Shown in pieces: positions 10,679 through 21,475 of a stretch of 64,000 nt of DNA. The DNA is from Cymodocea nodosa. Lineage: Eukaryota > Streptophyta > Magnoliopsida > Alismatales > Cymodoceaceae. Positions within the stretch are counted from its first letter, which is position 1, and each line of letters opens with the position of its first letter. The position numbers and the translations under genes are program-made. The notes below the pieces were generated by a model that made no database searches, was not told the origin of the DNA, and worked only from the letters and a program-made list of their open reading frames with translations. The stretch spans positions 4,994,501-5,058,500 of the forward strand of contig CM072344.1 in the NCBI GenBank assembly GCA_036874045.1. Direction: 5' to 3'.

Positions 10679-11180
10679 GGGGGAGCAATTTCTCGTATAA
10701 TAATTCATAACTTTTGAACTATTATATGTTTTGATGAAAGAATCTGCATAATTTCAGGAAATACACCTTAATTAAGTACATTTCTAAACTGTCGGTGACT
10801 TGCAGGTATTTTAATTCTTAAGTATCCAAATTTTCTATTGTTTCGGCAAGTTATATTTCAAGTATCGAACTGTTGTGTTTTAAAACATTCAATAAACTAT
10901 TTTATTATTTCCTGAAGTACACGTGTCGAAACCATAATGTATGACTTAAGTGGATTTTCGGTAAGTTATCTGTAACTCTCCGAAATGCGTTTGGGCATCG
11001 GAAAGTTAGATTTGTAATTGTCTGAAACATCTCTTTATTATAAAACTGCTTAAGTACACGTGTCGTGATCTGGATGATTGACTTAAGTTATCTTTCGGAA
11101 GGTTATCTGTAACTCTCCGAAATGCACCTGAGCATCAGATAGTTAGGTTTATAAGTCTCCGAAACTTTCTGAACACCTTA
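10679..11180 (+). promoter_or_regulatory. internal polypurine tract plus X-LTR-like U3 block in S1
   Basis: A G-rich tract (AGGGGGAGC, 10679) is followed by about 450 bases colinear with the U3 part of the X LTR in reverse complement (57260-56750). Shared landmarks in order are AAGAATCTGC, TAAGTACATTTCT.AACTGTCGG, ATTCTTAAGTAT, TGAAGTACACGTGTC, AAACCATAATG, TGACTTAAGTG and GTAACTCTCCGAAA. It lies just upstream of the PTP ORF and is a strong candidate for its promoter. That role is inferred. Confidence 0.7.
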
Positions 11181-11540
11181 AGTTCAAATTGTGCACATGT
11201 TGAATTTCACTACTTTATAATGTCTTAGTTGAAACTCGAACAGTTATGTTTAAATCTTCAAGTTTTCACACCTATTCCTTCGAGAAACTCGAACAGTTAT
11301 CATAAGTCTTTGAGTTTTCTCACTTTTTCACTTAGCCTAAAGTTATTTTCTTTATATGCACAATTATGCTAAGTATTCTGCAATTGTTGGTTATAAAACT
11401 TGTACAGTTATTGCAAGCACTCAAGTTATTTATCGGTAACAGATCTTATATTTATGATTTCAATGATTGAATTTGTTTGTCCATTTATAAACTCGAAGAG
11501 TTATGAATGTTTTCCTAACAACCTTTCGTGTTTCTACCTT
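11181..11540 (+). promoter_or_regulatory. AACTCGAACAGTTAT motif cluster before the S1 PTP ORF
   Basis: Repeats include GAAACTCGAACAGTTAT (twice), TCTTCAAGTTTT, TCTTTGAGTTTT, ACTTGTACAGTTAT and AACTCGAAGAGTTATG. The same motif occurs in the SIRE LTR at 14514-15733 (AACTCGAAGAGTTA, GTTCGAGTTTT). It ends about 70 bases before ATG 11610. Confidence 0.5.
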
Positions 11541-11609
11541 GGTAAAACCCTAGCTTCACAATCTTTCCTTCCACTAAGTTCTACAGTGCAAAGCGAAGAT
11601 TAATTAACA

Positions 11610-14169
11610 ATGTCAGGACGTGGTAGAATGACCAAAGTGCAGAAAAGAGAGCTGGAACTTCAGAAAATGTAGAATGAAATCAACGATATTTACTTCAGGT
11701 ACACTTTTTCAAACAAAGTACTACACGAAATCAGAAAAACTATTCAAGATGAGAAAAATTTCTATTGGAAATTTATTCGAAATTATGCTGAAACACAGTT
11801 TAGACTAAAATAGACAGAACTTTCTACATTGCATTTATGGAAAAGAAATTTACACCCTAACCCTGCGGTTGTAAATTCTAGACATGTAAGAAAGACATCG
11901 ATACAGTCTATCACTTATTATGGAAAGAAGTGGGGACCAATGATCGAAAATGCAAACAGGGAATTACAATCCTTGTATTCCCAACATTATTTTCCCCCAG
12001 CTGTCTTAGATGATATTAAACAGTATATTGATGAACAGAAAACTGCCATTAGCAAAATGGGCCTTCGAAGTGAAGGACAAAGAGTTTATCAACTCAAAAT
12101 GGCAGAGGTGGAGAGCTTAAAACTCTATATTCCATTTTTACCACCTAGGCATCATGGTGAAGGACCATCAAGACAACAGGTGCCTTTAACAAGAGAAATT
12201 AAGACAATTTTAGAACCTCCTGAACAACCTGAAACACTACAGACATCTAGTCGGAAAAAGAAAAAGACAATTGAATATTTTGGACTAACTGCAAGTGTAC
12301 AAGGAATATTGCAGCAAAAAGAAGAATCAGTGAAAAATGGAAAACTATGCTCTATTGCAGAAGCTGGACAAAATTTTTGTTAGGAATCCCAGCAAATGTG
12401 ACAAATATTGGCTTACAAGCATATACTCTAAGGTATTGTGTCACATTAGTGCATAATGTATCTTTTAATACAATGGATAGTTTTTCACACAATGCTGCAA
12501 GCACACATTCTTTTCCTACGGAAAGTGAGAATGTAGGAAATTTTGATGATATATATACAGATGATATCAAATTTGATGATATTATTGATGACGTAGACAC
12601 TAAGTCTATGAATTTTGAAGATATTTCATCTGAAGAGGAATGTACATATATTATTCCTCTTACTGCATCTCGAACAGAGACTTTTGAATTTTGGTACAGT
12701 TGCTTATACTACACTTTATATGTATGGTTATGTCTGTTACAATATATCGTATACTTGTTGATAAATGTATATAATCAACAACATACACAGTTACAAATAG
12801 GATATGATACTACCAATGTCTCACATATACAAATTTCAGAAATATAGGATGATTCTATTCCACAGACAGATATAGAACATTCTTTCATACAGAGACAGTT
12901 GTATAGATCACATATAAATATACAGGTTACTGATATATAGATTGTTACAGAGACTGTTGCTACTGAAATGTTTCCAGAAGAACAAACAGAAGAAATTCAG
13001 CAGATTATTGATACGACAATAACAGATATTTCAGACATTTATACTAGTTTTGATAGAAATTCCACCAGTTCTGAAAGATCTGACAATATAGATGCTGCTG
13101 ATAATATTGAAACAAGTCCCAGATCAGAACATCATGACAGGAAAATACCTAATCTTGAACAGAGTTTAGATGCAAATACACTATTATGGTTCAGAAATAA
13201 TTCCTGCTATGACAAATTTCAAACATATAAAACTTTTACAGTTTTATATTCAAGACCAGTTAAGTTTGTAGGGATGGCACACATATGTGAACTGTTTGAA
13301 TTTCAAGACTTATTGACTCTATTTCCACAACAGCCAGACCATCTTGCTATACTCGAACTTCTCAGTTGTTTTTACTCAAACTTAGTAGTGGAAGAAGGTA
13401 TTCCTATTTCTAATATACAAGAAAATGACATATATTTAACTCCAGATTTACTTCATCAGGTACTTGGTCTGAAAAATGGAGTTAAATTATCAGAAAGAAA
13501 ACAGGTTTATCGATTGGGATGGGACATTACAAGTTTAGCCAAAGATCCAACTACCAACAAACCATTGACATTACTAAATGACTTAAATGGCCAAGCACGT
13601 TTTATTGCAAAAATATTGCATGCTACATTGTTTCAGAGGTTTGGTCATGGGGCAGATGTTGTCTTTATGCTACATACGCATTAATCAACCATATACAAGT
13701 GAACTGGTATGATATTTTTGTTTCTCATATCTTACATTTGTAGAGTAAATTATTTTATGGTGATACAATTTTGAGAATTGTGGCAAGTCAAACAGATATT
13801 ACACCTTGGCCACAGAAAAGATTAAAGTCACGATCTTTCTTTGCAAAGGAACTCTAAAAATACCAAGTGGCAGATACACCTATCCTCAGACAACAACAAC
13901 AACAGGTTCAGCAAACACAGCAACAATCCACAGAATTTACAAACACACAGCAACATACAGATATACAACAAGATATACATACAGATATACAACAAGGTAT
14001 ACACAGAGAAATACATATAGGTATAGATACAGACATACATACTGAATTTTTACAACAACCATCACAAGTTTCTCAAAATGATTTAGATCAGGCATTACTT
14101 GATCAGATAAACAGAGTTAGTACAGATATTGCAAAGACAATTTCAGATACCCTAATTGATATTTTTTGA
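11610..14169 (+). pseudogene. post-pol PTP-domain ORF of S1 (position of the SIRE 'env-like' ORF)
   Basis: It starts at ATG 11610 (MSGRGRMTKVQKRELELQ) by analogy with ATG 30230 in S2. The basic N-terminus is followed by an N-terminal domain (11830-12380: LYSQHYFPPAVLDDIKQYID, then MGLRSEG). An acidic repeat-rich linker follows (12540-13160). The PTP core is at 13200-13760: TVLYSRPVKFVGM, LLHQVLGLKNG, ARFIAKILHATLFQRFGHG. A Gln-rich tail with imperfect ATACA(C/G)ATAT repeats (13960-14045) closes it. Stops and frameshifts occur at about 12383, 12847 and 13684. I see no signal peptide. One hydrophobic run at about 12690-12770 could be a membrane segment or a frame artefact, so I do not call it an envelope protein. 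Confidence 0.7.
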
Positions 14170-14499
14170 AGACAAAGAGGCTTGTGATTATACAAATTAT
14201 GTATTATATGATTTATTTTATGTAATTTGTAACCAAAATCATTATGTAAACTGTTTACTGATTCCAAAGTTACATGATTATTTTTCACAGTTTATGATAT
14301 TAAAAATTTTTTGCTTAATCCATAAATCCTATGTATGATTGACATTATCATTTTGATTAATATATACTTAGTAAGATATCCTTCCTTACATTTATAAAAC
14401 TTAACTTCCTAAAGGAGGAGAAAATAGTTTGTTTATTTTTTTATAATGCCAAAAAGGGGGAGATATAAATTATGTGACTTATTAGGTTTTAGCATCATC
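14170..14499 (+). other. S1 3' untranslated region
   Basis: This is AT-rich sequence, with one GGGGGAGATAT tract at 14455 and a second A-rich AAAAAGGGGGAGAT before the LTR. The doubled tract is typical of SIRE 3' ends and also occurs in S2 (32672 and 32975). Confidence 0.6.
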
Positions 14500-14513
14500 A
14501 AAAAGGGGGAGAT
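14500..14513 (+). other. polypurine tract of S1
   Basis: AAAAGGGGGAGAT directly precedes the LTR start TGTTAGG, as needed for plus-strand priming. Confidence 0.85.
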
Positions 14514-15733
14514 TGTTAGGTATTTAATTTTGAAGATGTATGCTTTATTAACGTATTTAAATAAGTCTACATAATATTCTCTAAGTATATTTCTCTAAGT
14601 ATAATAGTTAACAGATTATCGGAAAGTTTCATTTTTATGTTAGATAAATTAAAGATTTCCGAAGAGCTAGATTTGCAATAGTTAAATTTTCGGATAGTTA
14701 ACGTTTCGTTTTTGTCGAATACTTTATGTTAAAAACTCGTATAGTTAAGTTATCTACACGTGTGTTTTTAATGTTTTAAGTTGTCACGTGTTTTCCATGT
14801 GCGCTCGGTAATGAAAAATCGAATAGTTAGATAACTGTTCGAGTTTTTATACGCATGGATAGATAACTGTTCGAGTTTTATAAAAGGACTAACGAATAGA
14901 TAAGTTTCCTTGTTTAGTCACGTGTTTTGCAAGTGCAAGAACTCGAAGAGTTAAAGGATAAGTGTTCGAGTTTTGACAAGAGTTAAAGGATAAATGTTCG
15001 ACTAAATCAAAGACTTAGAAGATATTCTACAAGACTCCAGGAAGATAAAATTTCGGTGAATCTACGAGTGGAGATCGTGGAAACTCAGATTGTCAGTGAA
15101 GAAAGTGGAAATTTAAATAGAAAGTAATTTGGATTAAAGAAAAAATTAGTACGTAGATTATGGATTATGGATTGTGGATCAAGTGGATGAACATGCTAAA
15201 CGTGAAAGACAACAGAGTTTGACTACAAATAGAGAGTACGAGCTACATTACAATAAAGGATCCCAATCTCAAAAACCAAGTCTGAATATTCAATCTGGAT
15301 CCCTAATTGAAAAGTTAAGTTTGAATATTCATATTTTGAAAAGTCCTCCAACATCAGAAGAAGTTCAAAATTTCAAGTAATTTTAGAAAAGGAGCTGCAA
15401 ATGCAAGAAGTTTGGAAATTCGACAACTGGAGAAGAAGAGATACAGAAGCAGAGCAAAGAGAAAGAAAAGAGCTGTGTGCATAAAGATCAGGTTTTATAT
15501 AATTCAAAATTAGTTTTGAAAAAGAGCTTTGTTTTCCTATTTGAATTGTATATCAAAAATTACTATATCAAAATCGTCAAGAAGGGAATTGAGCTGAAAA
15601 GATATTGTAAATTATTTCTTGAAATAAAAGAATAGAATTTCATTTACGAGTATTTTGTGCTCTTGTTTTATCCGCTAGTTTAATTACTAAAGACACAATT
15701 CACCCCCCCTCTTGTGATACAAACGATCCTACA
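14514..15733 (+). repeat. S1 3' LTR (SIRE family A, 1220 bp)
   Basis: It runs from TGTTAGG to CCTACA, with the typical C-run near its end (CACCCCCCCTCTTGTG). Its U3 holds repeated half sites (TCGGATAGTTA, AACTCGAAGAGTTA, GTTCGAGTTTT) and CACGTG-type boxes. Relatives are the solo LTR at 41976 and the minus LTR at 53680. There is no matching 5' LTR of this family on S1. Confidence 0.9.
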
Positions 15734-15738
15734 ACATG
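15734..15738 (+). repeat. target-site duplication ACATG (right)
   Basis: It is an exact partner of 4798-4802. Confidence 0.85.
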
Positions 15739-16552
15739 GTTAAATGCACGATGATTGGTTAATGCTTGAATATATTTGTATACTAAAAAGAAAAATGTAA
15801 ATTCTATATAACAGGAAATGAATTGTAAGTTAAATATGCATATATTGTTCAGATTTAAATGAGTTTAAGTTAGAACACTGCATTAATGAAATGTATTTAA
15901 CTTTAATTAAGTTGACAAAATGTAAAGAAAAATATATAGAAGTTTTAGAAAAATTGCTAAGTGTTAACTCAATGAAGTAAGTTCGTTGAGTTAACCTTAA
16001 CTCCACAAGGTCAATAATAAAGTCACTCCGTTAAGTTATCTGTAACTTAATAAAGTTAGTCTGTGGAGTTAGCAAATAGGCAACGAAGCTAGTTTGTTGA
16101 GTTAGCTATAACTCAACAAGATTAGTTCGTTGAGTTAGAAATAGTAACCAAGGCTAGTCCATTGAGTTAACTGTAACTCAATGAGGTTAGTTCGTGGATT
16201 AAACTGAACAGTTATTCTTTTAGTCATGAACAAAACTTTATGGGTTAAGCAATTACTAAAATTTGAAATTTGAAGTGAAACACGTATCCATAAAAATAGG
16301 AACCATATTACACGTTACAAGATACATTCTTGCAATGAGATTCATTTGCCTTATGGATGTGAATTATAAATATAGAATAGAATGTTATTTATGAGTTACC
16401 AGCACTTGAGGAAAGAAAAGAAAATTCGTTGGGAGAATTGGAAGGAGAAGTAGCTGATTCAACTTCATCCGTCAACAATCATTTACTTGAAAACAAAGCT
16501 TCAAAGTGGTTTGTAATTAATCTTCTGCTATTTTATTTTATGTTAAGAGTTT
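15739..16552 (+). other. element X interior between PTP and gag, with motif cluster
   Basis: This non-coding sequence matches 62620-61830 read in reverse. At 15959-16200 it holds a dense cluster of GTTGAGTTA / TAACTC pairs (for example AAGTTCGTTGAGTTAACC, CTATAACTCAACAAG, CTGTAACTCAATGAGG). The cluster precedes the gag ATG by about 350 bases. Confidence 0.6.
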
Positions 16553-17898
16553 ATGAGCGTATGGACTTGTTCTCCTAGCACTAAACGATTAGTAAGAACA
16601 TCAACACAAGATTATTCAACACAGAGGTGTACTAAAATACTTTCTGAATTGGACTTTAACAAAATCCTTAGGGGTGTAGCTAACCTTTCTTTAAAAGAGA
16701 ATGAAGATATGCCTGCTCTAGTAGAAAAACTGTTAGGGGAAATTCTGTATCCTAAACTAGTTGATGAACCTTCATGTATTTGATTGCCAAACTTTGAGGG
16801 AGATATGTTTGAATTGAAATCTAATTATATTAGTCAATTGCCACACTTTCATGGATTAGAAAGAGAAGATGCCTATTATTTCCTTAGAGAATTTAACGAA
16901 GTTTATCAAATGATGAAAATGCTGAACATGAGTATTGATGCTATCAAACTTAGATATATTCCTTTTTCATTAAAATATATAGCTAAGAGATGGTTATATA
17001 CTCTATTGCCTGATTCAATTTCTACATGGACTAAATTTTACTCTATTTTTCTAGAAAAATATTATCCAACTCATCAAACGATTTAAAAGAAAAAGGAAAT
17101 ATTAATGTGTAGCCAAAAATAAGGAGAATCATTTTGAAAATATTTTGAAAGATTTAAAGATTTACTGACTCAATGTCTACATCATGCAATGAGTAAAGCA
17201 TAGTTAATAGGTATAATTTATGAAGGCATAGATGTTTCAACAAAATCTTTATTAGAATCTACTTGTCAGAATAGATTTTTAAAAGTATGTAGTAAAAAAG
17301 CATGAGCATACTTAGAAAACTTTGCAAAAAGAACTACTCAGTGGGAAACCTCGGCTGAAGCTATTATAGATAAAAGAATATTGCCAAGGCAAATGCATGA
17401 AATAGATTCAAGCGCTATGCCTGAAGTTAAATTAATTGAATTAACAAAGAAAATAGAAGAGTTGTCATTAAATCAAAAACTAACAGAAAAGAATGCAAAC
17501 ATTAATGACTTAGATATTATTTATGCTAGAAACAAAAAAGATAACTTTGGAAATTCTTATAACCCTAATTGGAGAAATCACCCGAACATATCTTGGAGAA
17601 ATAACAATTTCTAGGGAGAAAATATAATGACAAAAATATAAGTTATGAAGCATTAATTGAACAAGAATCTAGAATAGAGAAGTTAGAAAAGATAATTCAA
17701 CAATTAAACAATCGTCTAGATCATGTATTTGAAAATACTACCATTCAAAATCAAAATATGAATAGAAATATACCCCCTAAACAGAAGGAATCAATAGAAA
17801 TTAGACCTGCTAGAGGATTGCCAATGCAAGTAGTACCTAAACCTGTCAATAGAATTGTTAATGAAATTGATACCTCCTTTGGGAGGGAAATTGAATGA
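16553..17898 (+). pseudogene. gag: Athila-type Gag of element X (plus copy)
   Basis: Retrotransposon Gag of the Athila/Tat gypsy type: LPNFEGD.FELK, LPHFHGLEREDAYYFLREF, IPFSLKYIAKRWLY, SISTWTKFYSIFLEKYYP, then RNHPNISWRNNN near the C-terminus. One frame (frame 2) runs from ATG 16553 to about 17612, broken by several stops (16781, 17084, 17120 and others). A frameshift follows, and the end is near 17898 by comparison with the minus copy. There is no protease, RT or integrase after it. The next gene is the F-box ORF. Gag would package element RNA, and here it is inactive. Confidence 0.85.
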
Positions 17899-17996
17899 AG
17901 CAGTATAACTGAAGCAACTATGTATAATATAGTAAGTAGAAAAATATAAAAAGAAAAAAATGTAAGTTTAATTATAGTAAGTAGTATCGTAGAGTT

Positions 17997-18056
17997 ATTA
18001 CTTAACAAACTTAGTCTATTGAGTTATGACCTAACTCCACGAGAGTATGTAAGTAG
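17997..18056 (+). promoter_or_regulatory. GAGTTA palindrome before the F-box gene
   Basis: TTAGTCTATTGAGTTATG is followed by CCTAACTCCACGAG. The minus copy keeps it at 60360-60415 (TAACTCAACGGACTAAG, TTCGTTGAGTTAAG). Confidence 0.4.
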
Positions 18057-18111
18057 CTATGTTAATTTTATCTCTACTAAATTTTATTTTATTTATACAG
18101 AATTACAACAT

Positions 18112-18319
18112 ATGGAATTAATGAAATTACCACTGGATGCACTAAGGGAAGTATTAAGTAACTTATTAGCTAAAGATCTATGCAGATTGTGTTGTGTATC
18201 AAAAGAAATTAAAGACTGTGTCAGAGAAAAATATTTTCATAGACTACAAGCTACAAAAATGACTAAGATTAGAGATGAATTTTTATGGAAGTCATTTAAT
18301 TGTAGTTCAATTAGATATG
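18112..18319 (+). pseudogene. F-box gene of element X, cut after the F-box
   Basis: The start at ATG 18112 matches 60286 in the other copy (an upstream in-frame ATG at 18019 is not conserved). Residues 4-40 form an F-box: LPLDALREVLSNLLAKDLCR followed by CCVSKEIKDCV. F-box proteins bring substrates to SCF ubiquitin ligases. The frame is cut at 18319 by the X LTR that starts TGTTTGGG. The C-terminal half seen at 59354-59998 is absent here. Confidence 0.75.
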
Positions 18320-20121
18320 TGTTTGGGTTTTCCTAGCACTACACTAGAAAAACTTGGATTTGTTACTTCTATTTTTACTTAGTTAATTTATCTTTATGCC
18401 TATTCTTTCTTTTAGAAGTAAACAAACAACCTTTAATACAATTTAGATATTAATTCCAATTTGTACTTTAACTGCGAATGCACAGTGTCTATTGTATCAA
18501 TGTGCAAGTACAAGTTGATCCCATAGGGAATTGCTGATGAATTTAAGAAATGTTTGATTGTGAACAATTCAAATTTATATTCAATAAGCACTCCGTTGAG
18601 TTATAGTTAACTCAACGGACTAAGTTCGTTGAGTTATGGCTAACTCAACGGACTATCCTCGTAGACTTAAGTTAACTCCACGAGCCTGTCTCTTCTTTAT
18701 AATACTGCTACTTACAGAGGAATTCAGCCAACCATTGGGCGATTCCATAGATTGTAAATAACATCAATTAAGCTTTTTAATGCAAGTTAACATTGGATTT
18801 ATCATTAAGCAATACTAACATTCAGATGATTCAAACAGTCACCATTAAAATCTTTAAGTTTTTTGTACGAACCAATTTCAGTAAACTGTAAAATTAAAAC
18901 TAACATAAAACAATCATAAAACTGATACAGATAACATTAATCACGATACAACACAAACAATACAACACTCAAATACAACATACAAACAAAGATAAATTGT
19001 TTTTGGTATTTTTGTTTTGATGTGAACATGGAAATGGGCGAAAGGTGAAATGTAAAGTAATCTCACTTGACAGTAAATACTTCTGACACTACTTGCAACG
19101 CGATTACACCACTGAAAATTAAACCACTTACAATTCTGTCTCCTCTCCCTATAGAATCGCGAGTCCAAAATTGCAAGATGATCTCCTCTTCAGCATACAG
19201 GCATCAACCCGAAGCCAAGGCTAAAAGCTTTACGATCTCCTGAAATATGAGTCGGCGCTTGGTGAAAATGTCTTCCCTTCCCGCGACGCAATCACTCCTC
19301 ACAGTGGTTGTCAGGCACTATGTTTGGCTCGGAATCGACCCGACATCAAGAAAGTATTCTCACAAACCTCCGATGGTTAGTGATTATGGTGGTGATACGA
19401 TGGTTGGTGTGATACTTCGGAGAATCGCCGATACTGTCTGCAGAAAGCTCGGTGCTCCTCCTTTGTATACACTGGCCGTCCATCGATCACACTTTCTTCT
19501 TTTTTTCTTCTTTTCTTTTATATTTCTTCAGTAGTAACTGCTTCTGCTTGAATGATCGGTTGGATTTCCTTCCTTCAGATCAACGGCGATGCTTCCTTCT
19601 CCATGCGCGATTGAATTCCTACGTGATACGTGTAAACGTGGTTTTTCCTTCCAACTGTATGTTCCTACAACCGCTACAATGGCATTTTGGAAAATAACTA
19701 TAAAATACATGCAATAAAGAAATAAGCCGCTAACCTAACGCGTTACCTTAGTGTATATTCATGTAACTCAACGCGTACAGTTATGCTAACTTAACGAGTT
19801 ATAACTTAAGTAAATCTACTAGCTCTCGACACGTGTAAATCTGGAAATAATAAAATATTCTCTCTAAACATAACTGTTCGGCAATTTAAAAATAACTATC
19901 CAAAATATCAGAAAATTCGGATACTTAAGAATTTCACAGCCTGCAACTTACCGACAGTTCATAAATGTACTAAATTAACATTAATTCCCCAAAATTAAGC
20001 AGATTCTTCAATTAAAGCAAATAATAGTGCAATTATAACATAATGGCTTAATTCTCATATGATAAGCTAAATATTAACCATCATTTAACCGTTAATAATA
20101 TGCACTTTTTCATTCTAAACA
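18320..20121 (-). repeat. element X 3' LTR (second copy, minus, 1802 bp)
   Basis: Its ends are TGTTTGG at 18320 and CTAAACA at 20121 (terminal inverted repeat TGTTT/AAACA). It matches 55180-57381, but is 400 bases shorter because most of the hairpin array between about 19800 and 19860 is missing. It is inserted in the F-box gene. Left flank ATATG; the right partner is not seen. Confidence 0.8.
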
Positions 20122-20506
20122 CTTCCCCCATACCTAAATTTTGCTAGTCCCTTAGCAAACTAAGATCTAATTAATTGGTCTTTCAAAAAGTGCTAGAATT
20201 AATTCTTCCCCTTTTGTTTTTTTTCTTTTGTTTAGCATAAACATATATTCTGTATGTTTCAGTAATCAACCTACAAAGATATTTAGAATATATGTAAATT
20301 ACATACAAAGTATATCATCTTCATATAAGTGTTAATTATATTATCGTTTGTTCTTCTTTTCATCATCTGTAATCCTGAATTTTCCAATAAGTTTTCTAGA
20401 AGAAATTTCAACAACATACAAATCAAAGTACAATCCAATTCAATCTGATTAAGACAAGTAGAATAAAGAATTGTATTTCCATTAAACAACTTCAAAAGTC
20501 AATTCC
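20122..20506 (-). mobile_element. element X interior 3' end with polypurine tract (second copy)
   Basis: On the minus strand GGTATGGGGGAAG abuts the LTR start. The rest matches 57382-57765. It is cut at 20507 by a SIRE LTR. A 213-base ORF on the minus strand here is not convincing. Confidence 0.7.
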
Positions 20507-21475
20507 TATTGAGTATTTTTGTTTTGATGATGTGTGCTGAATGAAAATAATCATATTTGCTTAATTACTATTGCTTGTGAAAAGAAATTAAAATCATCAA
20601 TTAATACAGAAAAAGCTTACTGATATAAATACTTGTCTGTATTGGATCTGAAGTTAATAACTAGTCGTTTCGTTGCATTAATTTCTCATTTAGCTAAATG
20701 TTAAGTTAATGTGTGTTTTTATTGAAAAGCATGATATGTTTTAATGTTATATCTTCTGTATCATGAACAATGCACGTTTAGACAACTCGTTAAGTTAGAG
20801 TTTTGTTTGTATAGAGGTCACGTGAGAACTCGTTAAGTTAAAGGCTTAAAGGTTAAAATAGGTCATGCGATAACTCGTTAAGTTAGTGAGTAAAAGAAGA
20901 GACGAACTCGTTAAGTTAGTGTTATACACGTGGTGAAATTATAAGTTACGAATGTTGTATTGTATCACGTGAGGTGCACATGTTTAACTCGTTAAGTTAA
21001 CATAACTAAACGCATTGAGTTGCTATATTGAACACTAAGGCAACGCGTTATAAAATTAAGTTGTTATTTTTGTACGTGGTAAAATTCTTATTTTAAAAAC
21101 ATTTGTTTATTACTGGTTCGTTGAGTTATCATAACACAACGGAGATGGTTCGTTGAGATAGCATAACACCACGAACTTAGTTCGTTGAGTTAGCTACAAT
21201 ACTTGTCACGTGAAATAGCACATGGTGAACTCGTTAAGTTAGAAACGTTAAGTTATATATATATACTTGTGTTACTCATTTAGTTAACATTAAAGTAACG
21301 ACTTCTTATTACACTAATGAAAAATTTTTGGACGAGAAAGTTTATTTTCAGGAAATTTTTCAGAGATCCAGGACTGATGATTAAAGAAAATTCGAAATAT
21401 AAACGTGGGTTAGAACGTGTGTTTCGATGAAGGAAAAAGAAAAGACGTGGAGAAGTGGAAAACTGGTAGTGGTTA
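20507..21475 (+). repeat. partial SIRE family-B LTR
   Basis: These are the first 969 bases of the same LTR as 21476-23088, nearly identical. It breaks off in GTGGTTA, where the full LTR begins. It has no interior of its own. Confidence 0.85.

Larger units (their letters stand above)
4803..15733 (+). mobile_element. S1: chimeric TRIM / SIRE-type copia retrotransposon
   Basis: The order is TRIM LTR, TRIM primer site and short interior, second TRIM LTR, SIRE primer site, gag, pol, inter-ORF promoter-like region, PTP ORF, polypurine tract, 1.2-kb SIRE LTR. The left and right LTRs are unrelated in sequence (223 bp and 1220 bp), yet the outer ends carry a matching 5-bp duplication, ACATG. The insertion interrupts the X element, and X sequence resumes on both sides. 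This is best explained by one integration of a chimeric cDNA. All coding parts are damaged. Confidence 0.75.

Noticed and set aside
11610-14169. Envelope glycoprotein gene
   Set aside because: It has the position of the SIRE env-like ORF, but there is no signal peptide or fusion-peptide-like region. The recognisable part is the PTP domain.
13867-14169. Separate Gln-rich gene
   Set aside because: It is the tail of the S1 PTP ORF. S2 and the minus SIRE copy have the same tail attached to the core.
19247-19534. 95-codon ORF repeated at 45831 and 56110 (MSRRLVKM..LP.T.SLLTVVV)
   Set aside because: It recurs because all three are the same LTR region, in antisense to the element. It varies in length and ends in a T-rich tract. 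No known domain, so not called a gene.
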